From: Cristatella mucedo
Lineage: Eukaryota > Bryozoa > Phylactolaemata > Cristatellidae
Direction: 5' to 3'
Length of the DNA: 64,000 bases
Assembly: GCA_009760855.2 (NCBI GenBank)
Contig: WPIO01000017.1
Location: forward strand, 248,001-312,000
Both the position numbers and the translations under genes were made by a program. Every line of letters starts with the position of its first letter. Position 1 is the stretch's first letter. Positions 37,768 to 49,700 of this stretch are shown piece after piece. The notes beneath the pieces were generated by a model. The model worked only from the letters and a program-made list of their open reading frames with translations. It did no database searches and had not been told where the DNA came from.

Positions 37768-40700
37768 GTAAGGAAGCTGCCGCATATTATTTTGAAAGCG
37801 CGATTACGCTTAGCGTGTTAAGTCGTGTAAAGCGCTATGTGGCATGTAGCTGCTTGAACCTGAGAGCCTGAATGGCGCATTACCGATGACCATTGTTTTT
37901 CAGCGGCCAGATAACCTCTCCCAAGTTCAAGTCATTTAAGGGTATGAAGTTAAACTTAAAAGACAAGCTAAGACTGAACAACATCATATGGAGGGAATGG
38001 CACATGCAGTGTAAGTGCCAGCTCATTGTCCTGCTTTTCGAAGCAAGATTGCCGTGGGCTGCCTTATGAACTGTAGAGAGGAATACGTCGTGTACAAAAT
38101 TTTTTACGTAACCAATGGATTGCCGATTGGTTTTTGGTTTTGCAGCGCTTCCCAATAAGGTGTATACTAATGCAATGTAATTTATCTCGGGTAGGAACTC
38201 CACAAAGCATCCAAGACTTTGTGGGTATAGCGCAGGAGAGTTTTCTACAGTGTGCTCAAAGCCTAAGTGGCTATCGTTACGCATTCGGTAGCCAACAGAA
38301 TTCATCTCGAACAACAAAAAGAGAAAGTGGGAAGAATAGCTGAGTCAGGAGGGCAGTTGGAGTGGTTAGCAGTATGAAAGTAGCAGCTCAGCACGGCTGG
38401 AAAGGATGTGCCACAGTTGGCAGCAGGAGAAGAGTAGATACTGCCTCTGACCTGTTCGCAAATTCGTGCAGCACTGCACATGCATCGCGGGCTAGCATAT
38501 TCACGTACGGCTGCGGCAGTGGCTTATTAACTCGTGCTTCGTTGTCGGTACGTGCTATTCTGGTGTGTTGTTACGTGTTGGACTTGCAATCAGCATGAGC
38601 TGCCGAACCAAAATAGTCGATCACTCTCACCTTGCCCCATTTGCATCAGTGCTCGCCCGTAAGCAGCCGTTGCTTTAGTTCGGCTTCCATTTGTAGCTGT
38701 CGTGATTCGGCTGCAGCAGTTGCATGTCGATTATATGTGATGTTTGACGACAGGTAAAAGGCGCATGCCACTGCAGTGGCACACGTCTGCTGGAGCTGGT
38801 GGACCGTGCTTAGAGAAAGAAATAGTGATTACATTTTGCAATTTGTCATCCACTTGAATTGCTGCTGCGCACATAGGTAGCAGTTGGTAGAGGTGATAGG
38901 AAATCGTTCCTATCATGATTTGCGCCCGAGTTGCAGTAGTAGCTACGAGTGCGTCATCAGACATAAGGAAGCCCCTGTGTGTCTGGGCTTGAAGCGCATG
39001 CACTTTAAGACCCTTGCCTTAGGATCGGGGTGGCTTGGCTTCGTGCCCGGTTCTTTATTGCCCTCAGCCAGTGGGAGTGAGAGCCGCTTAAGCCTATCTG
39101 ACCCTACGGAAAATGAGGCTGTTGAATCGGTCGGCCTTTAGTTTTACTGGGTTTTTTTAGCATGACAACCATGCATATGCCCCTGTGCTTTGCAGTATAT
39201 TGTCGCAAGTCAGTAGCTTTGCACCCGATGGGTGCATGCCTGCAGAAGTGCTAGTGCCTGCCTGTGACGTACGGAAGGACTAATAATAATAATAATGCAC
39301 TTGATAAAGTGCCCTCGGAGAACTCGATCTCTTTCTAGGCGCTTCACATTTGCTGCAAAGGGAAGTGCGATTGAATGGTGAGTAATATCATGGTTGATAA
39401 ACATGAATAGCATGGTTATGGGTGGCATGCAAAGGGTCAGCATGCAAATGTGGTTAGTGGCAGCATGCACAGTATAAGCATGCATAAGCACATCAAGGAC
39501 GAATCACAGGGACCCACTAAATGCTGTCCTAAATAGGTGTTTTTAAGTTTTTTTTAAATGTGGTCAAATCATGGACGGTCTGACGCAAGTCGGGAGTGAG
39601 TTCCAGGCTTTGGGAGCATACAAACTAAATGCACGGTCTCCAAAGGATTTGAGGTTTGTACAAGGTATTGGTAAACTGTTGGATTCCGAGAAGCTGGTGG
39701 TACGATGCTTGGCCTGGTGGGGGAGTAGATCTGAGTGATAGGCTGGGGCCAAAGAATGAAGTGACCTAAAAGTGAGCGACAAAACCTTGAACTCGATCCG
39801 TTGCTTGACTGGTAGCCTGTGCAGGTCGGCGAGAAGTGGTGTGATGTGGCAACTGTGAAGCTCACGACAGACAGGCCTAGCTGCAGAGTTTTGCATCAGC
39901 TGTAATCGCCTGATTGCACATGCTGGTAGGCCAGCAAGCAGTGAGTTACAGAAGTCAAGACGGAATGTCACAAATGCATAGACCAACTTGAACGTGGTAT
40001 CCTTATCTAAACAAGCCCGAATTTCAGCAATGTTATGTAGCTGAAAGTAGGCAGACTTGACTGTGGAGCTGATGTAGTCGTCTAACGAGAGGTTAATTTG
40101 GAACATGACACCTATATTTCGACCTGATTCAGCAGAAGATATGCTGGCACAGCCAATTTTGAGGGTCAGCCTTTCCAATTTCTGAATCACACTGGGTTTG
40201 CCCATAACTAGTACGTTGGTTTTATCATCGTTTAGTTTTAGAAAATTTGCTGCCATCCATGTGCGGATGTCATCAATACATGCAGCAAGTGAGTTAGGAA
40301 AATTCGAGGTGCTCGAAGGCTGGGAGGGATCAAAGCAAAGGTACAACTGAGTGTCATCCACATAGAAGTGAAAGCCTAGATTCTGTTAGTCAATCACATC
40401 AGCAAGAGGGAGAGTATAGACCGTGAAAAGAACCGGACCTAGCACGGAGACCTGAGGTACCCCATATTTCAGAGGTACCTCGGATGATCTTCGTCCATTC
40501 ACGTCAATACTCTAACAGAGTGCATGAGGCAAGTGCAGCCAGGGTGAACTCCTAGCCCAGATATGTGCTAACCACGAGCTGGCTATGTAAAAGTTTACGT
40601 TTGGCAGCTTTTACGACAGCTCAGTTTTTGTTCCAGCTTATGTGTTGGCCTATTGGCAATTCCCTCCAGTATAGTGTGGCCTCGACTGATGCCACCTGAG

Positions 40701-43700
40701 ATACTGCCTGTAGTTGGAGGCTTGTGCCGGCCTCTGACTCGCTGTGCCGGTTTAACGTCATTCCAGCCTAGCTGGTGCTGTTTTGAGAACTGCGCCTTTC
40801 AACAAATGGAAGCCATCCTCCCGGAAAGGTCTTTACTGCCTGAACTCGAGGCAATAGGCATACCTTAAAGTACCCACTCGTGTGTGTGTGTATGTGTGTT
40901 TGTATGTGTGTGCTCGTGCGTGTGTTTGAGCGAGTGCTCGTGCTCTTGAAAGTAGTGGCAAATGCAGGCAGACCTTCGCCCCATACAAGCTGTCTGTCAA
41001 CTCGGAAATCGGCATGGTGCCAGTGCTCAACATCTCTGATCCTTTCTGGGTGGTAGAGCAATCGCAAGTCTAGGTGTGTTGCGGCCATGTGCACACCTCG
41101 GTTTTAGCCCAGGGGTAAGGTGCTTACACTTCATGACAAGAATCGTAGATTTGAGTCCTCCAGCTCGCAATCCTGGATTGCTCAATTCATGGGGGGGGGG
41201 TTGAGGGCCACTAAGACTGTTTGGCGCTATATACACGATGCTGTCGAATAGGCCACCATACTTAATTCTTTTTTTACATGCGATCTTAAAGGCTTTTGGC
41301 TCAAAGCATATGGGAAGTGCCTGAATGGAAATTAAGTTCTCTTGGGCCACAATGCAAATGAATTGTATCTCTACTAATTAAAGGGAGAAAGTCTGTCTTT
41401 CCCTCCGTCAAGTGGCAATATGCCACTTCTGTAAAGTGGCAACATGGCCACTTCCATGAAGTGGCAAGATAGCACACTTCCGGCAAGTCGCAAGCTGGCG
41501 GATCATGGTTTTCCATGACAGAACTACTATGACTCAGCAAAGCGAGTCCACATGCAGTGAGCTGCTCATATTATATATAATTCATTTACACCTTTAAGGA
41601 TGTGTTGGCACCAGCCTTCAGAATGCTGCCTTCGTGGAATGCTTGATCAGACTGATACCTTGGCACTATCGGGCCTGGTTGGCTCTAACTTTGGGGGCGT
41701 GCTAATTGACGCTTATGTTTCGCTGAACACTGAGTGCGTAGTGGTTGCTGCATAGAGCCGAAGTCGCTTTGCACTGGCTACCAGTCAAGCAATCGATTGA
41801 CTTTTAGGTCACTTCATTCTTTGGCTCCAGCCTATCTCTCAGATCTACTATTCCACCAGGCCAAGCATCGTACCACCCGCTTTTCGGAATCCAACAGTCT
41901 ACCAATACCTCGTACAAACCTCAATCCTTTGGAGACCGTGCATTTAGTTCGTATGCTCCCAAAGCCTGGAACTCACTCCCGGCTTGCATTAGAACATCCC
42001 CTGACTTGACCACATTTATAAAAAACTTAAAAACCTATTTAGGACAGCATTTAGTGGGTCCCTTTGATTCGTCACGCATGTGCTTAATACGAGCTGACAC
42101 TGTGCACGCTGCCACTAACCACATTTGCATGTTGACCCTGTGCATGTCACCCCTAACCATGTTGTTCATGTTGTTTGTTTATCAAGCATGATATTACTCA
42201 CCATTCTATTGCATTTCCCTTTGCAGCAAATGCAAAGCACCTAGAAAGAGATTGAGTTCTCTGAGGGCTTTTATCAAGTGCATTATTATTATTATCGCGA
42301 AATATGTACATTCGCTAATGCAGTATACTGGGATTCAGTTTGAGCATTTAAGTAGAAATTTAAAGTCGACTTTAAAAGCTTGGTGTTGGGCGATGAGTAA
42401 AAAGCAGTCTCGGTGGAGCTCTAGACCAATAACCTTCTGGATCATTCCTCTATCAAGCCGAATTTGTTTTGGTGTTTAGCTCCCAGGCAGACTGCCTTTG
42501 CTAGTAGCTCTGCACTTTGAAATTTCCGACTAGCTTAACTGTTAATATAATAATATAATTCATTTATATAGCACCCCAAGAGAACTTGATCTCTATTCAG
42601 GTGCTTCACATAGGCCTCGGGGCTCGAGCCCACGACCTCAGTCAGACCTTGGTCGGGGCGAGCACCTTAACCGCTAGACCAAACCAACTGTTGTATAGTG
42701 GGAGCTCAGACAATAACAATAACAATAAGTACCTTAATCATAACAATATAACAATAAGTACCTTAATCATGTCTCTTAATCACTGACTAGAGTAAGTACT
42801 ATTTGCCACTACGGATACTAGTACTGTGTTTATAGCTTTTAGAAGTGGCTGTCATTTTTATGAAAGTGATATTATTCTGGCAGTTATTCTGCTTGCTAAC
42901 CACTTGCAAATGTGCTTCAGAAAATAAAGCCTGTTTGTTTCTGTATTTAATTCCGTATCTAATTGTTTGAGATACCTGGTCCATGATGCCACTCCGTTAC
43001 GCGTGTCGGACTGTTTGGCAACACTTGAGATTTTATAATGTCGTTAGCTATCCACGATCCACTCTTTTATCGTGAGTCAGTGATCTCATCAGTCAGTGCT
43101 CCTCGATTTGCTCTACTAAGTGACCTCTTTCTCGCTTTTCTGTCAGATTTCTAGTGATAGCTAGTGAAGCACACACACCATGCGTTTTTCTGAATTTCTG
43201 TTCCCTTACCGGCATTAATCTGTAATGGCTTAACTTACTAGTTATGGGCAAGCTAAGTGTGATTCAGAAATCGGAAAACCTAACGTTCAAAATCGGCTCT
43301 GCTAGCATATCTTCAGATGAATCTGCTTGTAATCTAGGTGTCCTGTTCCAAAGTGGCCTGTCATTAGACGACCACATCAGCTCCACAGTTGTCTGCCTAC
43401 TTTCAGCTGTATAACATAGCTAAAATTCGGGCTTGCTTAGACATAGATACTGCATCTAAACTGGTTCATGCATTTGTGACATCCTTTATCGACTTCTATA
43501 ACTCACTGCTTGCTGGTCTACTGGCCTGCAATCAGGCGCTTACGGTTGCTACAAAACTCTGCTGCTAAGCTCATCTGTCGTGAGCGTCCCAGGTGCCATA
43601 TCACACCACTTCTCGCCTACCTGTACTGGCTCCCAATCAAGCAGCATCGACTTCAAGGTTCTGTCACTAACTTTCAGGTCCCTCCATTCTCTGGATCCAG

Positions 43701-46700
43701 CCTACCTATCAGAACCACTTCCCCAACTGGCAAATAATCATTCAACCGCTGTTCAGACTTATCGTTTTGCTTTACCTCGTACGACCCTTAAAATCTTTGG
43801 AGACTGCCTTTAGTTCTTATGCTCCCAAAGCCTGGTGCTCACTCCCGAGGCATGTCAGAAATGTTAAGTACTCAGAACGAGATTGAGTTCTCTGAGTGCG
43901 TTATATCAGATGTATTATTATTCTTAGCAGAAGCCTTATCAATCTCCCCTGACATGACGACGTTTCAGAAGTTTAAAAAACCTGTTTAGTACAGCATTTA
44001 GTGGGTCTTTGTAATTCGTCCTTCGTGTGAATATGCATGCTTATACTTTGCTTGCTTCATGCAAATGTTACCACTTGTTATTTGGCAATGGTTTCTATAT
44101 AGCATTTATATTGCTATTGGAAAGAGATTCAGTTGTATGAAGGTGCTATACAAATGTATTTTTATTTTTATCTATCTGTTGTACAATAGCTAGCTTCTGC
44201 CTTCGACTCAGGCCTGGCACCGGTGTGCCATAGATATTAGTGAAGCTGACCAGTGGCTTTAGTCTTGAAAATACAAGAGGCTGCCACGTTATTGACACGT
44301 TAATTGTCAATTGAGCCGAGCATTCTGTAAAGTTGCCGGCGGCTGCCTGGCTGGTAAATGCATACTGTGTCACTCGTGACCCTTTGTGCGCTTAAGCGGT
44401 GCTTATGTAGCCCAATGCACTCTGTTTTTATTTTTGGCTGTAGACCCGATTGTCGAGATTCCCGGACCCTGTCCTCGCTCTCTGTTCAAGTCGCCCTGCT
44501 GTGGTTATTTGAGAGAGCTCCTCATGTCTGCCAGCCTCTCCTCCCTCGTGCACGGGGCTGATCCATGGGGCTGCTGGCACGACCTCGAGCCGGAGGCTAG
44601 CTTCCCTGCCAGTACTAGCCTAGAAAGAGATTAAGTTCTCTGAGGGCGCTTTATCAAGTGCAATATTATTATTATTACTAAAACTAAAACTTTTCAGTCA
44701 TAATGGTGCTAGCAGCAGCTTGTCGTGTTTACTGGTCCGTTCTTAGAACAGGGTTCTTTTACCGGCACTACAAACAAATAATGTGCAGCAGTTGTGGCCA
44801 TGGTATCGCTGCTTTCGGCTTATCTATGCTAATGCTGCCAATTCAAATCCTGCCGGCCATTGGGTTTTAATGTTCGCTAGAGACTATGCATTGCCAGATG
44901 CACTGCAATGTCCTCTGTGGCTATGACGATGTGAAGGTAAACGCTCTGCTGGACAGCGTCAGAGCTGCTGCCCATCCTGCCATTGTTATGTCATGCATTC
45001 TGGAGTCGTGGTAGGTTTAGGCAGCTGCAATCCTAAACTGAAAGCTGTGGCTACTGTGTGCTACTATCAAGCTTTGCCGCAGCATTTCACAGGGCATTTC
45101 CAGCCCTTCTCCCTTGATTATCCAACCAGCAGTGCTGCTGCACTCGGGTTTGTGTGCTGATGTGAACGACAAGATATGCAGCATTTAATCGCCAATAATA
45201 GCCAAACTCATCGTGTGACCATGCCCATTTATCTGGCGATTTTCTACCACCATGAGCCCACGGCTAATGGCAGCACAGCAGCATCGACTGCTGCTGTCCT
45301 TAGCCGCGTGTGGCTCGTGTTTTTCAAGCATTTGCAGCCCAGCACGATCTCTCGATGGCAATATTGAAGTTGTGGTGTAGCCTTGATAGAACCCAAAGCT
45401 CTTTCTGGGCACTTCTTACAGGCTGAAAAAAGGTAGTAAATCATCTGACTTGCGATAATTACATGCACGGTATGCATAAGCACCTACTGCGCTTAGACGT
45501 AGCAATTGCTGTTACGACCAGTTGGGTTTCTGCTTAGCTTAAAATTGTGTTAAGTCAGGGGTTGTGTGATGTCAGTCGGTAGGAAGTTTGTAGCTTTAAT
45601 TGACTATGAAATAAAGGCAGCATCACCCTAAAGATTGTATGATGGTTACTGTAACAGCCGAACGACCCCGGTCAGATGAGCTGATATTGTGAGAAGGAGC
45701 CCGAGGAATTAATATTTCGGTTAGGTAAGATGGAGCATCGGAATGAAGTGATCTAAAGTGAGTAGCAGGACCTCTAGGTCAAAATGCGACTTGATGAGGG
45801 GGCCAGTGCAGACTGGAGGCAAGTGGTGTAACTAGACAGCTGTTAACATCCATGACAGCGAATTCCAGCAGCCGAGTTTTGCGCAACCTGCAGGCTTCTG
45901 GTTTTGCTAGCAGTAAGACATACAAGGGCATAGCTACTGCCATCTAGACAGGGTGTCACATGTGCTGCATGGGCTAAATTTGCTTTGGTCATTATCTGTT
46001 AGGCATGCCCGAACTAGCTAGGAGTAGACTGCCTTGATTATGGAGCTAATGGGGTCATATAGTAAAAGGTCGATTTGGAAGAGTCCACCCAAATTTTCTT
46101 TAGAGCCTACTGGAGAGGTATTTTCTTATCCAACTTTGAAGGTAGGGCGATCTCGTTTCTGAGTGACACTAGATATGCACTTAAGTATTAGTTGGTCTTG
46201 TTGCAATTAACCTTAACAAATTTAGCCATACAGATACGAATGTCGGGGATATTGTGACCTGTAATTCCTTTAGATTCCTTATAATTTTTTCTGTGCTACA
46301 GCCCATAGCCAATATAAACGAGATAGTGTCACAAATATTGACGTCACTTAAGCTGATATAAGAGACGTCAACGACAGATTTGTGGGCAATTTCTGCATTC
46401 TCACTGGGAATGGTGGGTACTGTTGCTTGCACGGCTGAATTGACGGTTGGAAACACCGTACTTCTGGTGGACATGCTGCGTAGTAGATGCTGCTTGCTTG
46501 TTTCATAGATTGAAGAAGAGTCGACTACGATACTGGCTGCAAGGAAAAATGTGTAGAGCACAGTGACAGCGACATTGCCATTCGGCTATTTTCTTTTCAC
46601 TGCCCGAGTTTAATTGGTTCGTTCTGTTTGTATTTTCAGATATCAAGCAGAGGAGACCTGTTATCTGTAGCTTCAACGCTATTATCGACGACGTTCACCA

Positions 46701-49700
46701 AAAGCCAGAGGTAATGCAATGCGGTTGTGCACATGCTCAACTGTATCAGCCATTTTCAGTTTCTGGCTGTTTTGTTGCATGATATATATTGCAAGTAGTG
46801 GAATCGACCCAAGGCGGTGTTGTTCCTACGAATTACTGTATATTAATGGCTGGGACATTGTCGATTATCTTGCTTTGTTGCTTTCCGTTAGAAAGGCAAT
46901 TGATTGCTTGGTTCACTCAAGCCACACTAGCTAGGACTATTGAGCAAAATCTTAAGAAAGCATTCAAAAGATCTGGAACTGCTGTCCATTTATGTTGTTC
47001 GTGAAGCATGATACCACTCACCACTCGATCGTGTTTCCTTTGCAGCAAATGTAAGGCGCCTAGAAAGAGAAGAGATCTTAGAGAAAAAGAAAGAGTTCTC
47101 TGAGGGTGCTTTATCAAGTGTATTGTGTTATTATTATTATTACCGCTGATATCCTCATCCTGAAGTTCGTCTCTCACTGTCAGAAGGCTGCTGGCCATGT
47201 AAACCGTAAACGTACTCTTCACCTTGTGAGATGCATGCACGACATAATAACTATGTCATTAGCCCCAGGTGTTGTCCTTAAATCCTTCAAAAAGGCTTCT
47301 GTTAGGCCACTCATTAAATAGGCAAAACTAGTTCTGAAGAACTCTATCAACTTGCACCTAGTTTCCCTATTTTCTTCCTACCAAAGTGGCAGACCTACTG
47401 AATACATATATCTAAACTCAAACACGGTAAGAAAGTTCTAGTCAGGTTTTAAATCTAATCACTCCACAGAGTCTGCACTGATGCAAGTGTATAACAGCGT
47501 TCTCAGCAATGCAGACTTAGACAGAGTGTCTCAGCTAGGTGTGCTCGATGTCTAGGCAGCATCTGATGCTGTTGATTACTAAGGCCTTCTTGAGTGCCCG
47601 TCGTTTCGCCGTGGCATCACTGGCAGTGCACTCACTGCAATGGTTTAGGTCCGATAGCTTTTAATGACCCAAGATCGCGGGCTCGAGCCATAAGGCAATT
47701 GTAAGTACCAAGGTAGGGATTAAGTTCGTCTGGGTCAGTATCTAATTTTTTTTATTTATGTCAGTGGAAGACTTCCGAGCATTTATGTCGATAGGTTACA
47801 GTCCTCCAAGCAACCTCACAAGTACAGGGGTATGCCAGCTATCTGTGCTTGGTTCACATTCTTCACAATGTTTACTCGTCCTCTTGCTATGTAATCGGCA
47901 AGCACAATGTCGGCATTCGCTTTGATGCAGACACCATACTGCCGTTTCTCTGCAGTGATCCTCTCTACCGTCCTCCGCATTGAACTCTTGGCCGTTTTGC
48001 TTGATATATGGCTTACATTTGCACTTGAAATGCATAAGAACTTTCTCAAACTGAATGGCTATAACACTAGCAGACTAGTTTTTATAGGCAAACCTTGTGT
48101 CGCTCAGCAATTGGAAAACCTAACCCTTAAAAAAAAATTGTTTGGCCACCACAGTTTCCATAGCCTGTACTTGCAATCTTGATGTCATGCTCCAAAGTAA
48201 CCTTTCACTTTAGTCAATAGATCAGATAATTATGCCTGCTTTTGGCCGGCACAGTTTCCATAGCCTGTGCTTGCAATTGTGATGTCCTGCTCCAAAGTAA
48301 CCTTTCACTTTAGTCAATAGATCAAATAATTATTCCTGCAGGAATTACTAGCCATCTCTAGACTCGTGGATTGCAATAGACAAGCCATTCAAGGGCCATG
48401 TCCATATAGAAATGAATGACTGCATTGAATATAGAATGGGGGGAAATCAGCATGGAAGCTTTGCCATGCCTTTTGTTAGGTCTGTGCTAGCAAAAGACTG
48501 CTAGGGCAGATGTTAATTATTTCCAATTAAAAGGAACCTGGCCGGAGTGGTTGCCATGCTGGCTGAAGAGCTCCCGAGTGTACCCAAAAAGTGGGTCTCT
48601 TCTCTGGCAGAATTAGCCAGTGACTGGGCAAATCGGGCTGACCCAACACCCTGCCTGTCTGCGGTCGTGATTTGAGTGAAGACTTGATCAAATCGCTGAC
48701 AGCTGTATTGTACTACAAACAGGTTACTAGGACAAGAAGAGCTCATTTGAAGAGTTTTACTGCTAGACGTGAGAGATTGGGGCCAATCGTTTTTCAGGAA
48801 ATAGATTCACAAGAAATTCAAGCCAGAATAAGGGTTTTGGAGATTTATGATGCTCCAGAAGAAGATGCAATGATTGTATTTGAATAAATGTAGATTTGTA
48901 TACATAAGTAAATGCTAATTTTGGTATGTGGCTCAACGAATAAATATAAATTATTATATAAATGTAGATTTGTGTGCATGAAAAAAATATGACACCCTTG
49001 TAAATAAGTCCTAATTCGTCTTTTGGAACAAAAATTGTTATAAACCAGGTCTTATTTTTGGAAAATATGGTAGACATACCATGCGCTCCACTGACTCAAG
49101 TCGTTTGGCTGTTACCCCCTCGTTTGAAGACCTTTATTGTGCATGCTCCCAACGCACGGAACTCACTCTCAACTGATGTCACAACATCCATTACTCGATG
49201 GCATTTTCAGAAGCTAAAAACCACTCGCTCCTCATATTTTCTAGGCCTTTCTGAATTGTCATTTACATTCAAACGAAAAAGTATTTGGACGGCTAGGGCA
49301 GCTGCCATGACGGACCCCTACTCACCGGCATGTCGAGTAAATATCGAACGTGTGTGTAACCAAAAGCAACACGTTTTTGCAATTATCACGAATCATACTG
49401 TTTTTATTGTGCTTACATGAGCTACATCTCCCCTATTTGCAACGACTTGCCGGACTTGCCCGGGCATGGAGCTGATAAAGTGCTTGCAAGAATAGGCCGT
49501 TATACTGCTCCAGACTTGTTGCAAGTATTAAAAAAAAGCTCATCAGTAGTGGTTATACAGACAGCCAGCTGCCGTAACCGGCGCTCGACTTCATCCCACG
49601 CATGCTCGATTGAGTTAAGGTCCTGAGACTGACTTGACCAGTACGTAACTATCACTGGAAGTTAACCGAATTTTGATAAATTGTTTAAAAAAACCTATTT

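Noticed and set aside
38000-48000. CRISPR-like or phage-like arrays in the repeated ATT and TAA stretches
   Set aside because: These are LINE and SINE tails in an animal genome. There are no regular spacers.
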